Positions 16,031 through 25,171 of a DNA stretch of 64,000 nt are shown here, one piece after another. This stretch comes from Lysinibacillus xylanilyticus (GTDB lineage: Bacteria > Bacillota > Bacilli > Bacillales_A > Planococcaceae), in the NCBI RefSeq assembly GCF_001183605.1, contig NZ_LFXJ01000005.1:1866809-1930808 (forward strand). The letters are read 5' to 3'. The notes beneath the pieces were generated by a model that ran no database searches, had not been told where the DNA came from, and was given only the letters and a program-made list of their open reading frames with translations. The translations under genes and the position numbers were made by a program. How positions within the stretch are numbered: position 1 is the first letter of the stretch; every line of letters starts with the position of its first letter.

Positions 16031-17935
16031 TTAGCTCGATTTATCTCTCTTTATTTCCTTTTGAATCTTACGAAGTGCTTTTTTCGAACCGCGCTCTATA
16101 TCATGCTGAAGCTTTCGGTCTTTATAATCCACAAACAATGTCTCTAAATCATAGCCTTCTGGGTATAATTCTGTTGCCGGTAGCTCTAATGCCAGTCGCT
16201 TAACATACACTTTTATGAATTCTCTCTCATAGAACACGACAACATTATAGAAATTATCCATTTCAAGATAAACGATTCCAACGTCATCATGATCTAACAG
16301 CTTCACACGGTCGCCCTTTTTAAATTCATACTGTACTTTTGTTCTCTCTTGCTCAATCCTAGGCTTCCTGATTTTACTATCATTTACTCGCTCTAGTAGG
16401 TAATCCTTATTGTCAATATAGCCCTTCGCTCTTTGTAATACGGTTTCACGTATATTCATTTTCTTAGAAATCCATAGCGCATTACTGTCTCCAGATGTTC
16501 CGATAACTAATTTATATAACGGTTCTAATGTTTCACTATTAAAACGCATTGCCGCATTCATAAAATCACTATGCATTTCAGAGAAACGCTTAATTTCTCC
16601 ATAGTGAGTAGTTGCCACTGTCATACAGCCCATATGATAGAACTCCTCTAAAATAGAAATCGCCAGAGCTGCTCCTTCATTTGGTTCCGTACCGCTTCCT
16701 ATTTCATCAAATAGCAAAAGCGTATTATTATTGGATGCCCTCATAATATCTGAAAGATTTTTCATATGGGATGAAAACGTACTAAGTGCATTTTCAATAC
16801 TTTGATTATCACCAATGTCTACAAAAATATGATCAAATACGGCTATTTCAGTACCTTTATCGGCAACAATATGGAAGCCTGACATAGTAGCCAATGTTAA
16901 CAAGCCAATAGTTTTTAGGACAACGGTTTTACCACCAGCATTCGGTCCTGTAATGATTAAGCTACGATAGCCTTTACCAATTTCAAAATGAAGTGGTACC
17001 GCCTTACCTGTTAACAGTGGATGCTTACAATTAACGAGCTTAATATAGCCATAATCATTTAAGCTTGGTTCTACTCCTCCAATATTCTTGCTAAACTTGG
17101 CTTTGGCAAACACCATATCATATTGGCTAATTAATTCCATGTTAATATTGATTTCACGAATATTTTCCATCAGTAGCCCAGATAAAGTCGCCAAAATCTG
17201 ATATTCCTCCACCGCTTCCTCTGCCTTCAAAGTGGCTAATTCCACATTTAGTTTAGCTACTGTACTTGGTTCCATAAAGACCGTTGCACCTTTAGATGAA
17301 ACCTCTACTATTGTCCCTTGCACATGATTTTTATAGGAAGCTTTAATCGGAATCGTATATCGATCATCCTTTTTACTAATAAAAAATTCCTGGATATATG
17401 TTTTATTAGCACTATTATTTAAAAATTTAGTTAAGCGGTCTTTAATTTTTTCCTCCGTTGTTTCGATATGATTACGGATCCGCTTTAACTCTCTACTAGC
17501 AGCTGAATCAACACGATTTGCTTTAATCGCAAAGTTAATCTCCTCTTCCACACTTTTAAATTCAGACATCGAATTAGCATAGGATGCAAGAACTGGCGCA
17601 AAAAATTCCTTTTCCAGCATAAATTTTTTAATTTTTCTACAGCCTCTTAAAAAGTCTGAAATGCTAACTAATTCACTAGGGTCTAAAATAATCCCCTTTT
17701 CAAGTTTTTTAATGGTATTGTCAATGTTCGATACCCCTAAAAACGGGACATGACCTTCTGCATCTAAAATTGCTCGTGCCTCAGTCGTTTCATTCAAACG
17801 ATTTTTAACAACTGTCAAATTGGGGCTCGGCGTTAATTTATCTAATAACTGTTTACCTAATCCACTGACACAGTATGATTTAACGATTTCCTTCAATTCA
17901 TTGTATTGTAACTTCTCAAAAGTAGTATGATTCAT
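16031..17935 (-). CDS. MutS2-type ATPase lacking the Smr nuclease domain
   Basis: Protein of 634 aa. Core and clamp regions come first, with a coiled coil near 140-270, then the MutS ATPase: Walker A GPNAGGKT (330-337), the ALSTFSSHM switch region (383-391) and Walker B LLLFDEIGSGTEP (from 406). Canonical MutS2 is about 780 aa and ends in KOW and Smr endonuclease domains. Here a KOW-like stretch (FKKGDRVKLLDHDDVGIVY) remains, but the tail ends in a basic helix without Smr motifs. It is a MutS2 paralogue that may bind branched DNA or stalled ribosomes without cleaving. GGAG precedes the ATG. Confidence 0.85.
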   Translation of the reverse strand: MNHTTFEKLQYNELKEIVKSYCVSGLGKQLLDKLTPSPNLTVVKNRLNETTEARAILDAEGHVPFLGVSNIDNTIKKLEKGIILDPSELVSISDFLRGCRKIKKFMLEKEFFAPVLASYANSMSEFKSVEEEINFAIKANRVDSAASRELKRIRNHIETTEEKIKDRLTKFLNNSANKTYIQEFFISKKDDRYTIPIKASYKNHVQGTIVEVSSKGATVFMEPSTVAKLNVELATLKAEEAVEEYQILATLSGLLMENIREININMELISQYDMVFAKAKFSKNIGGVEPSLNDYGYIKLVNCKHPLLTGKAVPLHFEIGKGYRSLIITGPNAGGKTVVLKTIGLLTLATMSGFHIVADKGTEIAVFDHIFVDIGDNQSIENALSTFSSHMKNLSDIMRASNNNTLLLFDEIGSGTEPNEGAALAISILEEFYHMGCMTVATTHYGEIKRFSEMHSDFMNAAMRFNSETLEPLYKLVIGTSGDSNALWISKKMNIRETVLQRAKGYIDNKDYLLERVNDSKIRKPRIEQERTKVQYEFKKGDRVKLLDHDDVGIVYLEMDNFYNVVVFYEREFIKVYVKRLALELPATELYPEGYDLETLFVDYKDRKLQHDIERGSKKALRKIQKEIKRDKSS

Positions 17936-18558
17936 TGTTAATTTCTCCTCACTATGATTTTTCCATAATCATTCATGAAGATACCTACTCATTAGATATC
18001 AATGATTTAATATTGGCTCCACATCAAATGTTGGGTGTGCTGCACTATGTGAAGTTTCACTATGATAAGGAGAGTATCCTTCTTTGTGTAGGGGCACCTC
18101 AACAAATAGTATGGAACCTTTATATTCAATTAAAAAACAAAAAAGCTGTGGGGATCCCACAGCTTTTACATTACAAGGCATGTGTAAAAAGCATCGTGAA
18201 AAAGACTTCATCTACATGAAGTTTAGTCAGTGCATTACAAGCTTTATAAAGTATTGTAGGTATCTTCATAGGTATCGAAATAAATCCACGACTAAATAAA
18301 GGGTGACATATTGACATAAATCCCCTGACGTCATTAAATTTATTTCTTTAAGTTGTTCCTATTTAGAACCTACCGCACTCATCAAAAGCACCTCTCAATA
18401 ATTATCATTGTTATCTAATTTGTCATTATCTTACTATATGCTGGTAAAAAAGTAAAGGTGCTTATGCTCGATACGATTTTAAACTTAGGGGCAACAAAAA
18501 AATTTTGTAAGAAATAGTGAAAAATTGAGGTGACAAGATTTTTCAAAAAACACAAAAA
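17936..18558. other. Gene-poor stretch with inverted repeat and hairpin
   Basis: A perfect 14-bp inverted repeat, ATGAAGATACCTAC at 17975-17988 and GTAGGTATCTTCAT at 18256-18269, brackets about 295 bp. Inside lies a strong hairpin AAAAGCTGTGG-GGATC-CCACAGCTTTT (about 18139-18166). A plus-strand frame (17935-18219) runs through the hairpin but has a TTG start with no ribosome site and overlaps the MutS2-like start. I do not call it a gene. The rest is AT-rich with no clear feature. Confidence 0.4.
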
Positions 18559-18592
18559 AGTAGTACAAACCAAAGGCATGGCTCGTACTACT
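18559..18592 (-). terminator. rarD terminator
   Basis: Stem AGTAGTAC / GTACTACT; on the minus strand it runs into TTTTTT. Located 18 bp after the rarD stop. Confidence 0.75.
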
Positions 18593-18609
18593 AATATTAG
18601 TATATTCAC

Positions 18610-19515
18610 TTATGCTGATTTATGATGGGCTCTTCTCACTTCAATGATTTTCGAGCCTGAAAACAGTAGTAAGGCTGCCCAAATAATGCTAAATGCCAAA
18701 AGCTCTATTTGACTAAACGGTTCCTTATAAAGTACGATCCCTATAACTAACGTAATCGTTGGCGATACGTATTGAATAAAGCCTAATAAATAGAGTGGAA
18801 TATTTTGTGCACCTTTCGCAAATAAAATTAACGGTACTGCTGTCACTATACCACTTACAATCATGAGGATGTCTGTTTTCACATCAACATGTAAAAATGA
18901 TGCTTGATTCGTTGTAAAAAGATAAATATAGTAGCCTAATGCAAACGGTAAAATAAATAACGTTTCAATGGCTAGACCTCTTGTCGCATCAAGCTTAATT
19001 TTCTTTTTCAGAACACCATAAATAGCGAAGGATATAGCAATAAGAAGTGCTACCCATGGGATTGATCCATAATTTATCGTTAAAATAATTACAGCAATAA
19101 AGGCAATTCCGGTAGCCACCCATTGCGCACGACTAAGTGCTTCTTTAAAGAAAATCACCCCTAAAATAACTGACAGTAAAGGATTAATATAATAGCCTAA
19201 GCTCGTTTCAATTAAGTGGTTATGGTTAACTGCCCAAATATATAAATACCAGTTCATCGAAATAACAAATGAAGCTCCAGCAAGCTGCCAAAATTGCTTT
19301 TGGTGAGACCATAAATATTTTAAATCTGCGAGAAGTTCCTTGCGCATTCCAAATACTATTACTGCTAGTACTGTAAAGACAAAGGACCAAATGACACGCG
19401 ATAATAAAATTTCCAAACTCGGCACATGCTCAAGCATTTTCCAATAAAGCGGAAATGCACCCCAAAAAGCATAGGCGAAAAATGCTGCCAGAACTCCTTT
19501 TTTCTCATTTGACAT
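18610..19515 (-). CDS. rarD: RarD, EamA-family permease
   Basis: Ten-span DMT-superfamily protein of 301 aa. The RarD signature is visible: GVLAAFFAYAFWGAFPLYWK at the start, RVIWSF, WAVNHNHLIETSLGYYINPL (20 or fewer quoted) and QYVSPTITLVIGIVLYKEPF. Named from E. coli chloramphenicol sensitivity; the transported compound is unknown. Monocistronic, with its own terminator. Confidence 0.92.
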   Translation of the reverse strand: MSNEKKGVLAAFFAYAFWGAFPLYWKMLEHVPSLEILLSRVIWSFVFTVLAVIVFGMRKELLADLKYLWSHQKQFWQLAGASFVISMNWYLYIWAVNHNHLIETSLGYYINPLLSVILGVIFFKEALSRAQWVATGIAFIAVIILTINYGSIPWVALLIAISFAIYGVLKKKIKLDATRGLAIETLFILPFALGYYIYLFTTNQASFLHVDVKTDILMIVSGIVTAVPLILFAKGAQNIPLYLLGFIQYVSPTITLVIGIVLYKEPFSQIELLAFSIIWAALLLFSGSKIIEVRRAHHKSA

Positions 19516-19626
19516 TGCCTCTAACTCTCCTACTCTATTTTGAATCTATACGACTTTGCGCAACACCATTCAAAGAATAGACTTATTATAGGACTTTGAT
19601 TGGAAACTGTAAATGAAAACTTGTCA

Positions 19627-20160
19627 TTACTCTTTATTTTCCGATTCAAGCTCAGAAATATATTTACGCACCATACTATAGCTGATATCAGAATTTATTT
19701 GACGTTTAATGCGAATGTGAATTTCTTTGATTCCAACACCCTGCTCTCTCATATCACGAATCATAGATTTTAACGGATCTGACAGTGAATCTTTAGACAA
19801 GGCAGTATGTTTACTTAGTTCAATTAATAGCTCTGTATTTTGTCGACGAATCTCCTTTAGCTCCTCTACGACACAATTATATTCCATTAATTTTTTTTGC
19901 AAGACCGCATTTTGCTTCTGCATTTTTTTCATATCATCTACAAGTTGTACATTTTGTTTCTTTAAATTTTTTTGATCCTGCTTCAAAACATGATGCTTTT
20001 CATCTAAATCTTTAGGTAAAGCATTATATAGCTTTTCTATATGTGTCAATTCTTGATAGCGACTTTGCGATAACAGCATAAGTGTTTCTGTCATATCAAT
20101 AGCAAGTGTTCCATCTTTTAACGTTTCACACGATAATATTGTTGGATTTATTTTGTTCAT
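19627..20160 (-). CDS. Coiled-coil protein with C-terminal HTH-like domain
   Basis: Protein of 177 aa not recognised as a named family. Residues about 45-120 form a long coiled coil rich in K, Q, E and L (LKQDQKNLKKQNVQLVDDMK and following heptads). The last 50 residues (DPLKSMIRDMREQGVGIKEI...SDISYSMVRKYISELE) look like a resolvase/Hin-type helix-turn-helix. No signal peptide or membrane span. This architecture recalls DNA-binding, filament-forming proteins, but that is inference from shape. Between rarD and telA, with 175 bp upstream holding the telA terminator. Confidence 0.6.
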   Translation of the reverse strand: MNKINPTILSCETLKDGTLAIDMTETLMLLSQSRYQELTHIEKLYNALPKDLDEKHHVLKQDQKNLKKQNVQLVDDMKKMQKQNAVLQKKLMEYNCVVEELKEIRRQNTELLIELSKHTALSKDSLSDPLKSMIRDMREQGVGIKEIHIRIKRQINSDISYSMVRKYISELESENKE

Positions 20161-20297
20161 CGACTTTTCTTCACTCCATCACGTATTTGTTCGTGTAATG
20201 GCATAGCCTTGTTTAACATTTTTCCGCTTCCTTCACATTTGAAAAATATTTTTCATTGGTCTTATTATCGTATTAATTTTTATTTTGTCAATACAAA

Positions 20298-20331
20298 AAA
20301 GCTTCTTGCGAAAAGAGATGCAAGAAGCTTT
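20298..20331 (-). terminator. telA terminator
   Basis: Stem AAAGCTTCTTGC / GCAAGAAGCTTT, then T6 on the minus strand, four bases past the telA stop region. Confidence 0.88.
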
Positions 20332-20335
20332 ACTT

Positions 20336-21508
20336 TTACATTTTTTTCAGTTTTTCATATTCAAGTTGCAGACGTTCAATACGTTTACGGCCTTCTTCAC
20401 GATTTTTAGCTGTTTCTGCTTGAATTTGCTTCGTTTCTTGAATACCAGACATAATTGTTTGCCATGTCGTTTCAATTGTTTCGATCTTAATGCTTGGGCT
20501 ACCAGCCGCACGAGCGATATTAACACTATTTTTACTAATATTTTCTGCATTACGTACAAGCATTTCATTCGTACGACGGTCTAATTCAGTCATTGAATCT
20601 GAAATAAGCTTTTGGCGCTTTAACGTCACTGCATGAATAAGCCCTTGCTTGAATATAGGAATTGTCGTCACAAACGCAGAGTTAATTTTAGCAATTAAAT
20701 GGTTATTGCCTTGCTGCATTAATCGAATTTGTGGAGCAGATTGGAATGAAACTTGCTGCGCCATTTCTAAGTCATAACGACGCTGTTCTAGTAAATCAAC
20801 GGCACGTAGCATTGTCTCATATTCCATTGCCGCTATTTGATCACCAGTTTGTGCTTTTTGTTCAAGTGCTGGTAATGATGAACGTACTTCATCTGTTTTC
20901 ACTTCAATTGCCGCAATAAATTTACTTAAAGTTTGGAAGTAATCTAAGTTTTGATCATATAGGTTTTCAAGATCAATTGTATTACGTTTCATTTCACCTT
21001 CGTATTTTTGAACCTCATGGAAAATTACATCCACTTCCTTGTTCATGCTGTCATATTTGGATAGAAACTTTTCTAATTGTTCTTTTCCTTTACTGAATAG
21101 TTTAGTAAGGAAGCCACCTTTTTTATCCTCCGCGAAATCTTGAGGATCAAATTTATCCATAATTCTATTTAAATTATTTAATAATACACTTGATTCCTCA
21201 AGCTTACTTGTTTTCATCGTTGCTAGCATTTTATCTGAAAAAGTAGAAATACCATTTGCTGTTTCTTTTCCTAGCTCCAGCATGGCAATTTGATCTTTCA
21301 CATCAATTTTTTGTGCTAACGCATGGACCTCAGGATCTTGCTTTAATGCAAGCTGGTTTTGAGCGATTTGTGATAGCTCTTGTTCAGAAACAAGTACTGG
21401 TTTTTTTTGCTCTTGCTCTACCTGTAATAATGGATTAGGCTGTAATAATGGATTTTCTGATGCGAATGGATCCTTTGATTTTAATAGGTCGTTGTTGAAT
21501 TCTGACAT
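20336..21508 (-). CDS. telA: TelA/YaaN-family toxic anion resistance protein
   Basis: Soluble helical protein of 390 aa of the TelA family (KlaA/YaaN/YceH). Regions seen include QNQLALKQDPEVHALAQKI, FLSKYDSMNKEVDVIFHEVQ and SFQSAPQIRLMQQGNNHLIAKINSAFVTTIP (in part). Family members are linked to tellurite and some antimicrobial resistance and in Bacillus sit near ter/yceF-type genes. Here the gene is alone. SD AGGGGG. The molecular activity of the family is unsettled. Confidence 0.9.
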   Translation of the reverse strand: MSEFNNDLLKSKDPFASENPLLQPNPLLQVEQEQKKPVLVSEQELSQIAQNQLALKQDPEVHALAQKIDVKDQIAMLELGKETANGISTFSDKMLATMKTSKLEESSVLLNNLNRIMDKFDPQDFAEDKKGGFLTKLFSKGKEQLEKFLSKYDSMNKEVDVIFHEVQKYEGEMKRNTIDLENLYDQNLDYFQTLSKFIAAIEVKTDEVRSSLPALEQKAQTGDQIAAMEYETMLRAVDLLEQRRYDLEMAQQVSFQSAPQIRLMQQGNNHLIAKINSAFVTTIPIFKQGLIHAVTLKRQKLISDSMTELDRRTNEMLVRNAENISKNSVNIARAAGSPSIKIETIETTWQTIMSGIQETKQIQAETAKNREEGRKRIERLQLEYEKLKKM

Positions 21509-21654
21509 AAAGTTTTACCCCCTGCGATTTATCTCTTTTATTACATACGATTCCAAACTGAAAAAGTTTCATTTTAGTAAAGACTTACAAAATATCAGTC
21601 ACTCCATATATCAAGTGTATAGATTAACCATTTTATTTACCAAAATTCATATTT

Positions 21655-21730
21655 CCGCTACGGGCTACTCGCTTTCCCGCCCTCATGCTGGCTATCGTAG
21701 TTATAGCTTGTATCGAACATTACAACTCGG
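21655..21730 (+). repeat. Degenerate interspersed repeat (CCGCTACGGGC type)
   Basis: Starts TTTCCGCTACGGGCTACTCG followed by CTTTCCCGCC, a form of the GC-rich 3'UTR repeat common in Bacillaceae (ATTTCCGCTACGGGC...GCTTTCCGCGGGC). It is much decayed and no longer forms its long hairpin. Confidence 0.45.
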
Positions 21731-21931
21731 AGTCACCTACCTTTAAGAATAAAAATCCCCACTTCTAATCTACCAGAATATGTCGGAGATTATATTTTAT
21801 TATCTGCCTATGGTGACACCTTGATTTTAACTGAAAATGAAGCCTGGAAAAGGTTAAACGCTGTACAAAAAGGAAATGCTCCTTTTGTAATCCTTGTCGC
21901 TTTGCAAAGCTCGATTAAAATGAACCGATAA
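21731..21931 (+). pseudogene. C-terminal remnant of an iron-siderophore binding protein
   Basis: One plus-strand frame without a start reads LPEYVGDYILLSAYGDTLIL, then ENEAWKRLNAVQKGNAPFVI, and stops at 21929-21931. The order PEY.GDYI ... W..LNAV..G is that of the C-terminal lobe of FeuA/YclQ/FhuD-type lipoproteins. The upstream domains are missing and the last residues run into repeat-like sequence, so this is a fragment. No transporter genes remain nearby. Confidence 0.45.
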
Positions 21932-21949
21932 AACTTGATTTGCGAGAAA

Positions 21950-22030
21950 AGAAGAATCTGTTTTTGAAAAAAGATTAATCTTATAAAGGAACTCCCTTAT
22001 AAAAACTTCTTTAAGGTTTCAGATTCTTCT
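21950..22030 (-). terminator. Long imperfect stem-loop after the NPCBM gene
   Basis: AGAAGAATCTG (21950-21960) pairs with CAGATTCTTCT (22020-22030), enclosing smaller inverted repeats. It lies just past the stop of the minus-strand secreted protein gene. Probable terminator, although the T run is weak. Confidence 0.4.
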
Positions 22031-22046
22031 ATTTTACTTTGTTAAT

Positions 22047-22739
22047 TTATTGAATAAATTTAGGATCTAATATACCTAAACCACTGCCTTCAATTTCAAA
22101 CTTCACTTTTGAAGCACCGTCTAAATTAACATTAACCTTTACCTTGTCTTTTATCGATCCACTATCATAAATCAATTTATTATCTGCGTAAATTTTCATA
22201 GAACCTATGCCGAAAGAGCCCGCCGCTAACTTTTTAACTGGTGCTAAATACGTTTCGAATCCTTTGTAATTTCCATTAGCTAAGTATTCAACTGTATGAT
22301 CTTGTACAGCCCCTCCACCATGATATCCACCAAGTTGATAGGATTGTTCAAACTTTTCTCCGGTACTAATAACAATCGAGCTTGGGTAATGGAAGAAGTG
22401 GTCTTCATCACTCCCAATAGGTTTTACATCTTTTAAAGAGATGAATTTCGGAACATCACCAATATAAACGGATTTTGATTTTCCATCCCATGTCACTTTT
22501 TTCCCTAAAGATTCAGCAATAAAACGCAATGGAACATAAGTAGTACCTTCATAAATAAAGCCAGATTGACCATCTTGTGGTTTTTTTCCAACCTTATCTA
22601 CATAGTAATTGATTGTATCTTGAAAAACGCTAATCTTTTTCATATTGCTTGCTGCTTCCGTTGTTGAGAGGTAAGTAAAGGTTAATCCTCCTAATATAAA
22701 AATGACTAAATAACTTGTTACTATAAGTAGTTTTTTCAT
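22047..22739 (-). CDS. Secreted protein: copper amine oxidase-like stalk plus NPCBM domain
   Basis: Exported protein of 230 aa. A signal peptide or anchor covers residues 1-30 (LLIVTSYLVIFILGGLTF). Residues about 40-95 form the CuAO N-terminal-like domain (IYEGTTYVPLRFIAESLGKKVTWDGKSKSVYIG, quoted in part). Residues about 115-228 match an NPCBM carbohydrate-binding module (VEYLANGNYKGFETYLAPVK; IYADNKLIYDSGSI). Both domains bind cell-wall or polysaccharide targets, so an envelope binding role is likely. No catalytic domain. Monocistronic. Confidence 0.75.
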   Translation of the reverse strand: MKKLLIVTSYLVIFILGGLTFTYLSTTEAASNMKKISVFQDTINYYVDKVGKKPQDGQSGFIYEGTTYVPLRFIAESLGKKVTWDGKSKSVYIGDVPKFISLKDVKPIGSDEDHFFHYPSSIVISTGEKFEQSYQLGGYHGGGAVQDHTVEYLANGNYKGFETYLAPVKKLAAGSFGIGSMKIYADNKLIYDSGSIKDKVKVNVNLDGASKVKFEIEGSGLGILDPKFIQ

Positions 22740-22927
22740 ATAATCACTCCTTAATATATATAGTTATATGTAATTATACCAAAAATTACATACTATATTT
22801 CAAAATATTGTTCACATATTGACCATAGTGGAATAAGAAGAATTTCTGCATATCGACGTTTAATTGGTGAAATTATTTGCACTCATTTAACGAACCTTTT
22901 TTATAGCATTCAATTATATTTTAAAAA

Positions 22928-22967
22928 ACCGAATAGGGCACTTTTTTTTAAGTGTCCACTATTCGGT
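22928..22967 (-). terminator. Terminator of the PadR-ABC locus
   Basis: Outer stem ACCGAATAG / CTATTCGGT with inner GGCACTT / AAGTGTCC; on the minus strand it is followed by T6. It lies 60 bp after the permease stop. Confidence 0.82.
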
Positions 22968-23026
22968 GTATAGTTCAAATATATGTTATTTCTTTAAAAT
23001 TGCAGTGAATGTAGCTGCTTCCATCA

Positions 23027-24268
23027 TCATGTCGTCACTTTTAGCACAGTTTTAATTTTCTTAATAACGCCACCTGAACTATAAGTTAGAACACTGCGTT
23101 TATAGAATGAAATACTGAATAAATAAACAACAATAATTGTCGCTATTAAAATACCTAGCGATATAAGTGGTACCATTACTCCTATATCAGTAGCCCCGAT
23201 ACGCATCGGCATGATCATTCCTGAAGTAAATGGAATATAAGAGAAGACCTTAATGAAAATTGTATCTGGGTTGCTAATCCCCGAGATCATAACATAGAAG
23301 CCTATTAATGTAATCATCATGGCTGGCATTAATACTTGACCCGCTTCTTCAACTTTAGATACTAAAGAACCGAATAATGCCCCAACAATTAAATAAAGAA
23401 TAATTGTTAATAGTAGGAATAGAATTGCATATATCACGTAACTTATCGATAATTCTTTAACAATGCTTGCTGCCATGTCCCAAATAAAGCCATTCTTCGC
23501 AAATTTCGCATAGATTAGGAAGACAACTGCAATCATACTCATCTGTGTTAATGCGAGTAATAGTACACCAGCAATTTTTGCCTTAAAATGGGTAGCTGGC
23601 TTTACACTTACTAGTAGCATTTCCATTGCACGTGAACCTTTTTCAGATGCAATTTCCGTTGTAATCATAGATAGGAATGTAGAAATAAAGAAATAGATTA
23701 AAATACCAACTGCATAAGATACCCATAATCCTGATTGTTTTTCTTCTTCGCTTTTACCGTCAGCAGATTTTTCATTTAAGTTTTTATTCGAGATAATCGT
23801 TTTTGCACCAATAATTTGCGCTGCTTGGTCTGGTGTTAGTGATAGCTGTTGTACAGTATAATTTTGGCCAGCAAGTTGCAGTATCGAATTTAAAGAAGCT
23901 TGATCATTTAATTTTAACGGCGTGAAAGTGGCAATTTCAGCATGTAGTTGCCCATTTTGATCTGTTATTTTAATGATTGCATCTAGCTTTTCGTCCTTGA
24001 CCTTTTTCTCTAACGCCGATATATTTGACTCATTTTGTATAAATTTCATATCGCCATCTGAAACAAAGAGACCGCTTAAATCGGCTGTTGTTTCATTGAC
24101 AATCGCAATTTGTTGGGTATGGTCATCACCCGTAAAAAGCTCTTTAATATCCGACCAGAAAACTGCAACAGACATCACCAGTAAATAAATGCATGTCATT
24201 ACAACAAAGGATCTTGATTTTAATTTTGATTTGTACAGCTGTTTCACTAATAAATTAAACTTCGACAA
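23027..24268 (-). CDS. ABC-2 type permease, NatB-like
   Basis: Membrane component of 413 aa with one N-terminal span, a large extracytoplasmic loop (about residues 40-175) and five or six C-terminal spans. The ABC-2 motif region ASEKGSRAMEMLLVSVKPATHF is clear. It pairs with the ATPase encoded just upstream, overlapping it by 14 bp. The TTG at 24268 (MSKFNLLVKQ) is preferred because AAGGTAGG sits 8 nt before it; a GTG at 24277 is the alternative. NatB homologues export Na+ in B. subtilis, but related pairs export other compounds. Confidence 0.82.
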   Translation of the reverse strand: MSKFNLLVKQLYKSKLKSRSFVVMTCIYLLVMSVAVFWSDIKELFTGDDHTQQIAIVNETTADLSGLFVSDGDMKFIQNESNISALEKKVKDEKLDAIIKITDQNGQLHAEIATFTPLKLNDQASLNSILQLAGQNYTVQQLSLTPDQAAQIIGAKTIISNKNLNEKSADGKSEEEKQSGLWVSYAVGILIYFFISTFLSMITTEIASEKGSRAMEMLLVSVKPATHFKAKIAGVLLLALTQMSMIAVVFLIYAKFAKNGFIWDMAASIVKELSISYVIYAILFLLLTIILYLIVGALFGSLVSKVEEAGQVLMPAMMITLIGFYVMISGISNPDTIFIKVFSYIPFTSGMIMPMRIGATDIGVMVPLISLGILIATIIVVYLFSISFYKRSVLTYSSGGVIKKIKTVLKVTT

Positions 24269-25160
24269 TGTTGCCACCTACCTTATCTTTAAAGATCTCA
24301 TCTAACGATAAATAATCTAAACTAAATTTTTCAATATATTTACCATTTGAAAGCTGTTCGAAAATGCTTTGTGCATAGCTCTCATCCTCCAGAATGAGCA
24401 CTGTTTGCTCTTTCTCCTCTCGAACATCCTTGACACCTTCAAGTGCCAACAATTGAGTTGTCGACCACTCTGTACGTACTGCCAATCTTGTTTTTCCGTA
24501 TTGTTTCTTTAAATCTAGCAGACTACCTGAAAATAGAGATACTCCACGTTTCAATAGACAAAGATGATCGCATAGCTCCTCTACATTATCCATTTGGTGA
24601 CTAGAGAACAAAATCGTTGTGCCTTGTTCTTTTAAAAGCAATATGGCATCCTTTAGTAAATCTTTATTCACGGGATCAAGTCCACTAAATGGTTCGTCTA
24701 GAATTAAAAACTGGGGTTTATGAATAAAGCTAGCAATCAGTTGTACTTTTTGCTGATTCCCTTTTGATAAAGTTTCAGCCTTATCTTTCCGTCTATCTTC
24801 GAGTTCAAATCGGCTAATCCAAAAGTCAATATCCTTCTTTAACTGCGACTTCTTCATGCCTCGTAGCTCGCCAAAAAAGTAAAGCTGATCCTCTACCTTC
24901 ATCGTTGGAAAAATGCCTCGTTCCTCTGGTAAATAACCAAGTACATCGCGGTTTATAGCATTAACTGGCTTGCCATCCCATGTAATCGTACCGGCTGTCG
25001 TTTCCTGTAAATCTAAAATCATACGAAACGTTGTTGTTTTACCGGCACCGTTTTGTCCAATCAGCCCAAAAATCTCCCCTTTTTCAATGGTGAAATTTAA
25101 GTTGTCGACCGCTGTGAAATCTTTGTATTTCTTCGTGACACGCTCTAATTGTAATGTCAT
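24255..25160 (-). CDS. ABC transporter ATP-binding protein, NatA-like
   Basis: ATPase of 301 aa. Walker A GQNGAGKTTT near residue 35, LSKGNQQKV as signature, Walker B FLILDEPFSGLDP and the H-switch SSHQMDNVEELCDHL. The C-terminal extension of about 80 residues is typical of DrrA/NatA-type exporters. Its start follows AGGAGG and lies 11 bp after the DUF2812 stop. Together with the permease it forms a full exporter. Confidence 0.9.
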   Translation of the reverse strand: MTLQLERVTKKYKDFTAVDNLNFTIEKGEIFGLIGQNGAGKTTTFRMILDLQETTAGTITWDGKPVNAINRDVLGYLPEERGIFPTMKVEDQLYFFGELRGMKKSQLKKDIDFWISRFELEDRRKDKAETLSKGNQQKVQLIASFIHKPQFLILDEPFSGLDPVNKDLLKDAILLLKEQGTTILFSSHQMDNVEELCDHLCLLKRGVSLFSGSLLDLKKQYGKTRLAVRTEWSTTQLLALEGVKDVREEKEQTVLILEDESYAQSIFEQLSNGKYIEKFSLDYLSLDEIFKDKVGGNIVEV

Positions 25161-25171
25161 CTTTTTTCCTC

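Noticed and set aside
17935-18219. Open frame of 94 codons on the plus strand upstream of the MutS2-like gene
   Set aside because: TTG start without a ribosome site, overlaps the neighbouring gene start, and a strong hairpin runs through it; no family seen.
20160-21508. TelA and the coiled-coil protein as a tellurite-resistance island
   Set aside because: No terC/terD-type genes are adjacent and each gene has its own promoter region; a functional link is not supported.
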